A DNA stretch of 64,000 nucleotides from Eudromia elegans (Eukaryota; Chordata; Aves; Tinamiformes; Tinamidae), in assembly GCA_003342815.1 (NCBI GenBank), contig PTEX01000011.1, forward strand, positions 4,625,889 through 4,689,888, written 5' to 3'. This document shows, piece after piece, positions 48,425 through 60,600 of the stretch (positions within the stretch are counted from its first letter, which is position 1; the number at the start of each line of letters is the position of its first letter). Made by a program: the position numbers and the translations under genes. The notes under the pieces are model-generated. The model was not told the DNA's origin and made no database searches. It saw nothing but the letters and a program-made list of their open reading frames with translations.

Positions 48425-50099
48425 TCCAGCTTTATCCATGCAGTTTTCCCCTGCTGAGTAACAAGGACAATTCTTTGTGCTCATCTGACCTCACGGCTCC
48501 CAGGTTCTTTTTCTCTGGAATGAGGGAAGCAAGAATAAATGCCTGTCTTTTCACTTGAAAGATTCTGTTGATCAAGTATATCTTCCTTCCAATAATTCAG
48601 TCATACCTCCACTATGGCTGAGGCCACATGCCAAAACCTCCACAGGCTCACTTTACTATTTACAGAACAAATTAGGTTCTTAGCAGGGGAGAGCAGTGCA
48701 TACATTTGTGCAGAATGCCCTGGGAACTGCACCATGGCCAAATAGGGAAGAAAGGAGGTTTCCACTCACAGGGAAATCTTGAATATCCATCTGAGCTGTG
48801 GCTGCTGGCCCATGATGGACATCTTAAAAAGAATCACTCAAAGTAACAGAAGATCCACACAAAATAGACTAGTGTATTTGACAGCTACAGTACAAGAAAC
48901 AATGGTGATTCCTGTTATATGCATAAAAGTATGGACTACAGTAAACATTACAAATACTAAGCCCAGCAAATATCAAGAAGCAAAACAAAAGAGGGCACTA
49001 AGAGATGGTCTGGCATGCACAAGGACATAAGGAGGGGTGTGGATTTGGCCAGGAGAGCAGGAGTCTCACTAGATCTCAACTATAAAGCTTAACCAAAAAT
49101 CAGCATTAAAAAGCAAAACAAAACAGAAGAACACTACACAAGTTGAAAGCTGTGGATTAAACCCAAAGTAAAAAAAAAAATCAAGAAGGTGTGGATGTGG
49201 ATCCTCCAGCTTTCCCTTAGAAAATCAAAATATAAAACTGAAAGCTGTTATCACTTTTGTTTCAGGTTTATCAGCAATCACGTTTTAAATACGTGAAGTA
49301 CATGCTGACTGAAAACAGTTAGCTTTAGAATACTTGTGAATATTATTAGTCAAAGTCATACAGCTATTCTATAAATCCCAGGAAGATTTCAGCATTATAG
49401 CAAAAGGAATAGAGAAATAAAAAAATATAGCTAAATTCAAAATGTATTCTTCATAAAGGTTACTATGATGAGAACTGCAATATGAAAATCTCACTCCCAT
49501 GTGTGTCTGCAAGCTAGGCTCCAGATAAGCAGAAGTTGCCACCCTCCGATCTTGTCTTCTCACTTCTATAGCAGAGCCGGAGCAGCTGCGGAAGCCCATG
49601 GGTAAAGGGCAAGGAAACAGCGAGCACGGTGCCACTTCCCCTCATTGATCTTGATCTGTGATCATTTTGCCATGCAAAAATTTCAAGGACCACCACATTT
49701 TGTACATTTTTGCGCTGGAACTAGAGCAGAGGCACCCTGCATGGTTGCCGTTTAAGATACTCAAGCTGAAATCATTAAAAATGATGTGAATGCCTCTGAA
49801 GAAAAGCTAAATAGCTCCTACTTTGCTTAAAACCTTCACTGCAGCAACCCCCTCTTCCAAAGCAAGTACATGGCAGCCTTATTGAAACAACTATACTTAA
49901 AGGTTGCCTCAGCCTGGTATGGATCAAAGGGGCTGGCTACTAGATAATTTAGTTCCCACTGAGCATAAGAAAAAACTTCATTTTGACTTTTTCTTCAATA
50001 CTATTTAGAAATCAGTAGACACTGGGAAGTAAACTAACTGTAACCTAAATAATTTTAAAGCAGCATGTTGTTTCTAATGAGCAGAGCTATTAATTAAGG

Positions 50100-50560
50100 T
50101 ACAGTTGCCGCATGGCAGGAGCCATTTCAGGCCTAAATGACTGCTCCCTGCAGTGATTCACACAGCGGTGACGTCACCACCACAGTGACCTAGCAAGCCC
50201 TACAGCGAATGCAGACAGAAGACTGCTCTGGCAGCCTCTGCTGAATCATACCTGGCGTCGGCAGCACATGGGGAATTTGCTGTTCTCATTTTGAATGTAA
50301 AAAACATACATGAAAGAGCTATAATTTAAAAAAAAAAATCTTCTGTTTTATACAAGACAGCAGGGAGCTGGCTGCAGTTGAGAGAGATTTGGTGCTTGAA
50401 TCATCTCGAGCCAGCAGCACTGCAGAATGGTAAATCACCGAGTGCACCCGAGAGGGCAAGGTCAACTAGATGACTGTGATCACAATTCTTTATAGATGAT
50501 TACAGCAGGAAGCAAATAGGATGATTCATCCCTACATATAAATAGCACCAAGCACTTCAA
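50100..50560. promoter_or_regulatory. Candidate regulatory block with 12-bp CRE palindrome
   Basis: A perfect 12-base palindrome GGTGACGTCACC at 50167-50178 centres on a full CRE. Within 400 bases there are also AAGGTCAACTAGATGACTGTG, GATTACAGCAGG, several GCTGAATCA/GATTCA-type motifs and E-boxes. The block is richer in CG and in complete motifs than its surroundings. It could be an enhancer or a weak promoter. The judgement is by eye. Confidence 0.3.
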
Positions 50561-52035
50561 ATCCTGAATGATTTTAAAATCAGAAGAAGTTCAGCCTTTC
50601 AAAAAAGAAATTCAATAGTTTCTATATTCAGCTTTAATACCTTACCTTCATATTCACTGGTGTCATAGGGGCTGCATTCCTAGCCCTGTCTATTCCAAAG
50701 ACTATTTCCAAATTTTCTTTGCAGGAAAGTGATCTACAGCTTAAAATATTTAGAAAGTAGTTGAAAAACATAGCTTTGTAAAGTCTACACTGATTCCCTG
50801 CAAGGAAAGAGACTAAGATTTTGGGGTGAGAAACTTTAAGTCATAGACTAACTTAAGTTAGCGGGTCCCTCAGGATGTTATTTTGTGGCCATATCCAATC
50901 CTCTGCTCAAAGCAGGCTAACTTCAGCTATATCAGGCTGCCAGGGCCTTATCTCATTGAATTTTGAATATCTTCAAAAATACAGAATCTACATTAAATTC
51001 CACATACTCTACATAGTAAAGATACACAGCTTCCTCCCACTATTGTCTTGTAAGACAGAATGACGTAAATTGTTGATGAGACTGAGACTGAAAAAAATCT
51101 TCCAACATGCTGGCTATTTTATCTGGCGTAAAGATTTCATACAACATCTACTATTATATCATCTGACCTAATGCATTATGCTAGAAAAGTGCTCTGTATC
51201 TAATTTCTTTTACAATTCTATGTCTCCGACTATCACCATAAGCTTTACCATTTCAGCAAATACTAAAGAAATTAATCTCCAAAACTGGGATGAGATTTTG
51301 GAAGAGCAGAATTATGTTGCTGAACTACTATTAAAATCCAGTCGTATTACCACAGATCTGAGAATTTTCCATAGCTAAAAGTGTGAAGAGACATTGATAA
51401 CAACAGAAATAAGAATCTACAAGGATGTATTGAATGTACATCTGATCCTTTTTTATTTCTTTCGCTAGCTAGCCCATCAATGACAGTCAGAGCTGATACA
51501 GTAATTCACATTCTGTATGTCAATGACAACTCTCCTTATTAGGTAGGAGACTACTGAGAATTGCAACTCCTCATAATACAGAGCAAGGTTCCTTGGTGAT
51601 GCGCCTTAGACTGACAGAGCAAAGAACAAACATCCCATTTAGTTCTTCTCATACTTTGGAGGAATTGGAGACTCAGTTTAATCAACGAGTCCAAATTATG
51701 CTTTATTTTAGGAAAATGGGCAGCTTTTGGGCTGAAATCAGCTTCAAAGAGAGATCTGCTGTAACTGCCGGCTTTAGCTGAGAATCATGGGTTGACCCTC
51801 TTGGAAAGGGAGGAGAGTATTTTCACAGATCTCAGCATCTAGTGTACTGCTCTGACACTACAGTTCAGTAAAACATTTCAGAGATTTCAAAACAGACTTC
51901 TCCATATTTATTTTACATTTCAAAAGCTTCCTACTCTTAAAATTCTCTTAGGCATTTTTGAAAGCATGTGTGTTGTCTATATCTGAGGGAAGTTAATTAA
52001 ATCAGCATTAATACAGTCCTCCTTACAGATGGTTT

Positions 52036-52076
52036 GGGGATCCAGTCCTGCTGCTTCACTGATTTTAATGGGAGTC
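52036..52076 (+). repeat. Possible ancient amniote repeat relic
   Basis: The string GGGATCCAGTCCTGCTGCTTCACTGATTTTAATGGGAGTC resembles the old amniote repeat core of the kind (GATCCTGCTCC, then ACTGACTTCAATGGGAG) that I recall from reptile and bird intergenic DNA. It is too short to assign to a family. Confidence 0.35.
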
Positions 52077-52479
52077 AATGACCTAGTTCCTGCCTTCAGT
52101 AACAAGAGTAGGAATATTTGTCATTGGCATCAGGACAGAACAGCACTACATAGCACTTCCTGCCCTCTTATATTTGGGTGCATACCAAAATAGGGACTAT
52201 TTTTTAATATAGACAAATATAATTATTTCAAAATTATAAAATATGTTAAGATTTTTAAAAATTTTCATGCACATAAAAATCTTTGTTTTTAAAAACATCT
52301 TTAAGGCAAGCACTTATGAGCAAAAAGTTGTTTTCCAGCATTTTGGAAAATCAGTAAGAACAAGTGAAGAGAATCTGGGGATTCATGTACAATGTGTCAT
52401 GAGTTTGGGGCATCACTGTTTTTCTACCACCTCAAGTGAATGACAACTTTGGGAAAAGGTTATTAAGAGATAGGATTGT

Positions 52480-52498
52480 AAAAAAAAAAAAAAAAAAA
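52480..52498. repeat. Poly(A) tract followed by GA repeat
   Basis: Nineteen A followed by a GA-dinucleotide stretch (about 52499-52511) and more A. It lies about 400 bases before the first ambiguous base of the window, so it is a likely place for a contig join. Confidence 0.9.
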
Positions 52499-52511
52499 GG
52501 AGAGAGAGAGA

Positions 52512-54330
52512 AAAAACAACCCTGGAAAAGTGGCATGCCCATAGCCCTAGCCCCTTTCCTGACTTCAGCTCCTGGGCATGGTCTTTGCCTCATTTTTGTT
52601 CCTGCTAAAGGGAGCATGATTTACATGTCTGGCTTTCCAGAAGTAGTGCAAACACTTTTTCTGCATCAAAATCCAGGTGATTGCATAGCTGAATCCTACA
52701 TTCCCTTTCTCCCGGGGTGGCAGGAACAGTTATTCAGCCCCCGTGTTTCAGAGACACAGGATCAGTGAAGTGCAGTAGGTTCCTGCTGTTGCCTTGCAGC
52801 GTTTGTGCTGCAGGACAGTCTGTGCTATGGGCCGGGGTCTGCTTGCAGACGGATATCTGCAGGAGAGCTGCCTGTGACTATCCTGCCACAGCTTCAGAGA
52901 NGGAATTTGAAAGGCTGCATCTTTCCTGGGCTTTGGGCAGGCCCTTTTACTGTGTTTCATCCATGACATCAAAGCGCTCAGTAAAGTTGCCTGTATTTTA
53001 TGCAAGGATACTCTGCTGCATCCAGCCACCCACGGTGGTACCCTGGGCAGGAACNCAGCTTTTGTGCCCATAAATTGCAGCTTCCTCACAGGGATATGTT
53101 GAATCCTGGGGAAGCNGAGCTGGGGGGTGCCTCAGTGTCTGCTGGGCGCTCAGACCTGCACATGTCCCGCGCGTGGCGTGCAGAGCTATTGCAAGGACGT
53201 GTCGCAGATAGATCAGCAAGGCTGTCCAGAAATCCGTAGCGCCAGGAAAGCTGGACTAGCTTGGGCAGCCCACTGCAGAGCACTGCTGTTTCAGCACTCC
53301 TGCTCCTTCTGCCTGCTCTGCCTCTTGCTTACCCAGATGTTAGCAGTGCTTGTAGGGCCAGCCAAGCGTGCGGCGTGTGTGCAGCCCCAGCGTGAGGGAC
53401 CACGCGTGGCATGGCGTTGCAGTGGGGCTTTGTTGGCACTGCCTTCAGATGTTTGCATTATCAGCTTTTCAGATAGGGCAGATGTGTTAACTTAGCATAA
53501 AATTAGTTCATACTTCATATGCTATCTCAAAAAAAGGGTGTGAGAGGATTAGGCACTGCTGAATTTTAGTTTGTAAATTCACAGCCTGTTGGATTGTGCC
53601 TGTAGACTCCCTGTGTGATTTATACAGTTCAGTAAATAAAATCTCAGCTTCTCCGCTTCTGTGTTTAGCCGAAGTTAAAGAATGTGAAATATATTATTTT
53701 ACTGGCATTGACTCACAACTGAGTCAGTGAACTTCTTTGCATTTACAACTAAAATTGGATTCCAGCTTTCAAAAATTTATGACAATTGCTCCTTCTTGTG
53801 GCTTGAATGTTGACATATAATTAATGTAGGATTTCTTCTTGAGATTTCCTGTCTCNGTTTGTACCTGTCACAAAAATATCCTTGAAAGTTTATCTAACAG
53901 CTGGAACACCGCGAAAGTCGATTGAAATTTAGCAAAGAGATTTACTGGGGCCAACAGGAAGTGCTCGGAGCAGGATGGCATAAATATGCAAAAAGAGCCC
54001 TTTTTTTCAGCTGTTTTAAAGGATCCCAGTACAAGCTGATAATGGCATAACACTGAAAAACGCTGACATTGTGTCAGCTAGCAGCACCGGCACATAAAAG
54101 GATTGCACAGGCATGGGGTGGCACACTGCTGAATTATGCTCCGCATAGACACATGTGTGCTGCCTTCCCTCAGTCCCAGCTGCCCTGCAGGTTGCAACTC
54201 ATTCTTTTGAGAAACCAGATATATTTCATGGGAATTTCCCGTGNAGTGGTTTTCAAATCTACTTGGTTCCTCTACAGGATTGAAGGATTCCTGAAAAGTC
54301 TAGATNTATCTGGGTTGCAGGGACTTAGTG
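52512..54330. other. Gene-free DNA with ambiguous bases and GC-richer patch
   Basis: Isolated N characters begin at 52901. The patch 52740-53480 is GC-richer, with frames of about 110-120 codons on both strands, none recognisable. A pair of AP-1 sites lies at 53709-53726. Confidence 0.5.
53709..53726. promoter_or_regulatory. Paired AP-1 sites
   Basis: TGACTCA at 53709-53715 and TGAGTCA at 53720-53726 are two complete AP-1/TRE heptamers in inverted arrangement, 11 bases apart start to start, about one helical turn. This arrangement is uncommon by chance but has no known target gene here. Confidence 0.4.
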
Positions 54331-54334
54331 ACTT

Positions 54335-54690
54335 TGTAACAGTGCGGAGGGACTGGACAGTGGAAAAGCAGATGAAATTTCATTAATATAAATGTGAANT
54401 GAAGCACCTGGGAGAAGAGCAAACCTAACACTCTGTAGCAAATGTCGGGTTGTAAATTAGGCATTACTTTTCAGGAGGAGTTTTTGGAGTCAGTGCACAG
54501 AGNTCTTCAAAAGTTTAGCTTTATTTGCTACAATTGTCAAAAAAGCAAACAGAATGTTAGAAGAAGTACTGTAAAAAATTACATTAAGACAGTTCTAAAT
54601 AGTTTGTGGGTGATGATGGTCTATAAAATGCAGTGTTCAAGCTTCAGCTGGTTGGCCAGAAGGAAAGGGCCAGTCTGAACAGGACCTGCC
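54335..54690 (+). mobile_element. Ancient reptile-type CR1 LINE relic
   Basis: The sequence follows the RT-to-3' region of older CR1 lineages seen in reptiles, in order: GGACTGGACAGTGG, then GCAGATGAAATTTCATTAATATAAATGTG, GAAGCACCTGGGAGAAGAG, CAGGAGGAGTTTTTGGAGTCAGTG, and finally GTCAAAAAAGCAAACAGAATGTTAG. The last encodes the conserved VKKANRML motif of CR1 reverse transcriptase. Divergence is much greater than in the avian copies at 29.8-40.6 kb, and the frame is broken. The 3' limit beyond about 54560 is uncertain. Confidence 0.75.
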
Positions 54691-57600
54691 TTGGTTCTTT
54701 CTGTGCACGTCTCATGCTGGTGAGTAGTAGAAGGTGAGATTTGCTCCTGTCCCACACTTTGAACAGGAAGAGATCTAACCTAGAAATATTTTTGCTGGAA
54801 CAGCAAAAATTAATTTCTATTAACCTACCAAACAGTTTGTGTTCATTACTGTGACAGTGCCCTGTGCTGAAATTATGTATCTTAGGGAATTGAATATAAA
54901 ATTTGATTTAATAGAATTAGACTAAAAATCCCAAAACATACTATGGTAAAAAATAAAAAAAGTCCTGCAGAAAGAGGTGGAGAGATTTCACTGGTGATTC
55001 TTCTTTTTTATTTCCTGTGGTTCTGATTCAGTGAGTTACATGAGAAAAATGCTGTTTTGTTTTATTTTACATGACTTTTAGCATGACTTTTAATTGTTGA
55101 GCTCTATTAAATACCTTTTCCTGACTCAATAAATTCCTTTGTTGCCAGAGCAACTGGTAACTTAGAGCAGAGCCATATACTACAAAAAATACTTGTTCAA
55201 AAGCACAAGTTTCTGTAGCAAATGTTGGTTTTGGTATGAATTATGCATATGCTTGGAACAACAAAGCTTTGTCACCCAAAAATCCAGTGAAACTCCTTCT
55301 TTATCTTAATCCTCATCTTTTATTTTCTAGCCCTTGTTATACACAAAGCTCTATCCAAATATAAATTGCACATTCCCACCATGCTGGTACTGAATGCCCA
55401 CGTTTTTACATCCAAATCTGCATGTAGATTACAGACTATTGNATACTATATAAAAGTGTATAGATATAAATGTAAAGGTATGTATAGTGTCAGTGACCTA
55501 TGTTGTATCTTTAAATTCAGATAGAAAGTAAGGTGAGACATATAAATGTGAGGAAAAAAACCTAAATCCACAAGATTAGAATTAAATGAACTGGATGAAT
55601 CTATTCATTTTTATAATATTTGATGTGAGATGAGGATGTGTTTTATGCTTTGATTTTATGCTCCGGAATTGGACCATGAAAACGTTTCTTGGAGATCGGC
55701 CTGAAACTCTCTTGTCTTTCTTGTAATGTATTTGTTTCAGTGAAAAAAACAAGTCTTTTTTTTTAGTGAACAGATTCTGTTGGTCTAGAATGGCATACTG
55801 AGCAATGTTTGGACTGTTATCATTAGTATTACTTCACATGTGGTTGTTTCTGTGAATTAAGTTCTGCTGTGGGCTTTACATTTTCTTTGCTGGGTTTGAC
55901 ACACTTGTGCAGGCGCAACCGGAGTTTCTTCTGGTTATGTTTTGGGGTATTTTTTAATTAGAAAATTACTTACCTCAAAAGTGCTTTTGAGACTTGTTCT
56001 CATCCAACAACAGAACTGCAAATGCAGGTAAAGTAGGTGGTGATGATAATATAGTTACCAGATCTGTTCCAGTACTGCCATTCAATGTGTTAGAGGTTGG
56101 CAATGGAGACTGACAGAGTGGTGAGAGCAGTACTGCAGAGAACGGAATAGAAAAGGGGAGAAATACAGCTTGAGCCAACAGGAGAAAGAGGTATAAAAAT
56201 AGGGAAGATCTGGAAGGAAAGGAAAATGGACATAAAGAGAAAAGAGGTATTCCCTAGAAGAAATACTGGTTTGTTGCTTTGTAGGATGTTTAGGGTCACA
56301 GTGGGTTGCAGTGATTGCTTTTTGTGCCCGTAAAGTGACTAGTCTAGTATTGACAAACGCGGCTGTTAGTTTGATTGTGGNATATATCATTTGCAAGATG
56401 TGTCAGGTAGACAATGTGGCTCTTGCTGTTGTCTGTGATTTGATTGTTTTGGGTTGTGCGTGTTTACCTGTGTTGAATGGAAGATCTGAGTGTCTTTGGA
56501 AATCTTGCAATCTGAGTCTGTGATCTTGCAAACGTACTCACTTGCTTTTAAGTTCGTAAATGGATGGTATTTGAAGTTGGGGGTGAGCAAGATTTTGCTT
56601 AAACAAATTGCTTTTTGCTATTTTATTATTTTCCTTTGTGCAACATTGTTTGTTATTGGTGTGTTGATAACTGTGGGTCATTCATCTGCATGACATACAC
56701 ACGCNCTTAGTAAAAGGATAGCCTGTAAGGCCCCTTTCAGCATAGACTCTTCTGCTTTTAATCTTTCGTGCATGTTTAAGTCTCACTTAGAGTAAAAATT
56801 AAAACATATGCTTGCATGCTAACCAGAACTGATCGCTACGTTTTCCCTATCATGTACTGAGAAATGCGTGGGCAGACCCATAATTGTGGAGAAGCTCATA
56901 ATATTGGGGCCTAAAGTATAAAAATTATTGCATAATTAGACCACACAAGCTAGATTTCAAAATGCTGCATGTTGTTTGGATGGGTATTCAAAAAATAAGT
57001 AGCTGTTGAGCATGTATGGTCATGTTCACCCTGCCACACACAGTCATTGTAATGCTGTAGCAGTTCTAGAAGTTTAAGTGGATCCAGCATTGGTTTTGCT
57101 TCAAATACACCAGCCCCCTAACACTTTTCTTAACTGCGTCTCTTTTTTCTTGACCTTAAAAGATGCAACTCTAAATGTCATGCTTTATCTTTAGGAGTAG
57201 GTTCGTGTGATGAACCATGTGAAATAAAATACATTTAGCATCCTTTGGAAGAGGAGATGATGATGCAGCTTGTTGATTGCAAACCCAGCTATACGTGTAC
57301 ACTGGACTCTACCCTTTGGCTTTTTGATTTCACTTATATTGTTAGTAATACAATAGACATACCTCGCAGTGNGGTCCGTGGAACAAATGGTCTTTAAATA
57401 TGCTAACAATATAACTTTAAAGAGTCCAGAGCTATTAAGTAGCAGAATAAACTAATAAACCAGCATGTTAATAGTTTACCTAAATTACGGAGTGCAGATA
57501 GGGACATAACTCTNGGTACAAATATGCAGATGTTCATAGAAAGTCTTTGAAGCTCATTAGTTTATTCTCAGCATTAAAAGATAAGCAAACTAATGTGATC

Positions 57601-60600
57601 GGAAAAGCAGATGCAGGCCATTAGATGCATCTTTATTAATTTCTTTATTATTATTATTTGGTTAAGAAGAAGATAATCCCAACAGACTTATGCCAATTTA
57701 CTGGAGTCATCTGCCCTAAGGACACCGTGCTCTGCCCAGCGCTTCCAAGAAGGCTTGTCCTCTCTAGCCAAGAATCTGGTCTTTCCCTAAGGGAGGAAAT
57801 AAGCCCACACATGAAGTACCTCAAGCCCACGCTCGGNTCTTACCACCACTGCAGCCCTCGGGCACTCGCTAAAGGAGGACTGCCCTCGTGCGCCTANGCG
57901 GTGGCTAGTGTGCCTTGGGGTTAAACTTCCCCACCACAACCACCACATTTATTAGTATTTGCTCTGGTTCCACAACGTGGAGAAACCAACGTGTTTCTGA
58001 CAAGCGAGCCCAGCAATGGCCACAGAAAATGGGCGTTAGCCCAGCCCCAGGGCCTGCCAGACCTTCAGCTACCTATTGACTTGCGTAGGGTGCACGAGGT
58101 GAAAACCCTACGGAAACATCTCCCCATGGGCCTCCGCCCGGCCCACGTAGTGGAGCTCCAGCTCGGAGNGGGGGCAGCAGCAGCAGCGCATGCCAGGCTT
58201 GCAGGGCAGCCTCCAGGCTGCTCCGGTGCTTCTGGTGCACANGCTGGAGACTATCCACAGGCTAGAGACTCCAAGGGCAGAGGCTGGTTGCTGCCCATAG
58301 CCATGAATCTGCAGGAACTGGCAGAAACCCGCACCACAATGAGCTCTGGAAGGACAAGCAGACCCTCCAGGTTTCAGAGAGCATCCTAGTTAAAGTACAG
58401 TAGAAATCTTGTGGCGATCCGTAGGGAGGTAGGAAGGGGCATGCTTTAAATTTGGGGTCTATACTGCAGGTGTAAATTAACTTATTTTATCAAGAGTATA
58501 ACCTTTAAACTGCCACTTCAGTTGTACATTTGTCCATTAATTTTGTTCGTCTTTAGCATCCACTTCACAATCTGATTTTTAAATGTGAATTAAATATGTG
58601 CCTTATTTTTTAAAATGAAAAAAATCAGACCAGTGGGGAGCAATGGTTTAACCAAGCAGATACTTGTGAGTGAAAGCTGCANTGGCTGAGATTCTAGTGA
58701 GGTTGGGTTTTTTCTGTTTTCATTTTGCAATGAATTTCTGATAACAAAGATTTCTCTATCCAATGAAAAAATTCTCTTTTGAAAGAAAACAGCATTTTGG
58801 GGTTTCTTTTTAAAAAAATCAAACAAAACATGCAGCAAGTTGCAATTAAGTTTCAGTTAACAAAATGCAAAAATACACCCAACCTCCATCTGCCAAAAAT
58901 AAATAGTTTGAAAAGTAGTTTCACATCCCTGACAATGACGACTGTGTTTATGACATATTTCTGGTGCCATATCCCGCTCTCCTATCACTGCCAGCTCGTG
59001 TCCAGTATTTAGAAATAAAACAGAAACACATTGAACTTGCTGAACGAGATGTTGCCACACTGCAGCTCTAATGGGCTTAGTGACCACAACCTACAGGGGC
59101 CAGAATGTGTCAACAGCAAAAGGGCCAACCTCAATCACTGTCTGTGCTTTTACAAAGTTGTTACATGTTTAATTCTTTGCAGCTTAGTTCTCCTGCTGTT
59201 TTGGCTGCTCGAGACCAAGGCTCATATATTGCAGCAGCCTTCTCTACCTCATATAATGCCACAAAGGTCCCAGCAGGAGACCTTTCAGTGGAGCAGACAA
59301 GCCACAGGCTAGGGCAAACAGGGCATCACAACTTCCTAATAAGATGACTTATTAGATTGGGGGCTTGACACAGCTTTTCTTTAACCACTTCTTTCCCCAG
59401 CCACCCNAAACGTGACCTGTCTCCCTGCTCCAACTGCAACAAGTGGCTCGCGGCGTTGCAGCCGACACTGCTGCCTGTGTGTGGGCCGGGCTGTGAGCGG
59501 AGCATCCTCTCTGCATTGCTGTGCCAACAGATTAATTTTGCCCCTACTGCCCCATTTCCAGCCCCATAGGTCTTTGTTGCATTCAATACAGGCTTTTCCT
59601 GTCAATGCCTGGCTGGGGCTTTGCCTGGGCTCGTGCAGGCCGGCAGGGAAGGGGTTACCCGGCTGCAACTGCAGGATCGGTTTCCTGCCCGCACTTGCCA
59701 TGGCCCCAGGCAGTGCCTGCTGCGGAGGGAAGGAGCAGAGGGCCTCGGTGTCCCAGGTGGCAGACAGGCAAACCGTGTTATTAAGCAGCAGAGATCGCAG
59801 AACCTTGATCTTCAAAAAAAGGCCCCTAATTAGTCCCTAGCATGAGAATAAATGGCATTCCACATCAGCAAGGATGAAAAAGGCTCCTTCAGGTTTCATT
59901 AAGTAATCTCAGCTATTGACAGTTTTTAGGATCATGTCAGGAAATCTCGGCGTTTTGAACCACTTTACCCGGAGCTCTTCTTTTTTTTCTTCTTTTTTTT
60001 TTCCTTGTCACTTAGGTTTGATTTAAATTTTGGTCTCACGTGCTGCATTTTAGCAAAGCCTTAAATGTCCTCACATAGAACAACGTGCCCGAGCGCTGCT
60101 GAGTCACTGCTGCCCCGGGGAGCCAGTCATGGCCCTGCCAAAGTCCACGGAAATTTTTCCATCATCTTCAATACATTCTGTCTCCAACTGTTCGGGCACT
60201 AGTTTGGAAACCTTCTTCACAGCTCCCATAACCCTGTTTGTAATTCAGTATGTAAGTGACAGATTGAAGAATATGTGCTAAATTTTCTCGTATTTCTGAA
60301 GAGCTTCATTTTGGATTAGACTTGTTTTATGAAAAAATGCATATTTAGAGACAGATTTGTGTTGCAACTCATATACTCNATGTCTATTTTTGATTTATAA
60401 CCATTCCCAGTGGAGAAGACATCCTTGTCCAAATAGTCTCAGGGTTCACACACTTCATCTAATTCTATCATGTAATTGTATAGGAGTTTTCAAGGACTCA
60501 CACTCTCTAGAGAGATGGGATCCATTTGACTTTATTCATCCCAATGGCATCTGCTTTTATCCCTAACTCAGATTAACAGTTCTGACATTACCGCAATATG

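Larger units (their letters stand above)
47660..52035. other. Gene-free AT-rich DNA
   Basis: Apart from the listed tandem duplication and regulatory-like block, I see no gene, RNA or repeat family here. All open frames are below 90 codons and lack recognisable domains. Confidence 0.5.

Noticed and set aside
57991-58389. Plus-strand frame of 132 codons and antisense partner
   Set aside because: GC-rich patch open on both strands, containing ambiguous bases and lacking any domain.
59381-59840. Opposed frames of about 140 codons
   Set aside because: Both strands are open over the same GC-rich stretch and neither product is recognisable.
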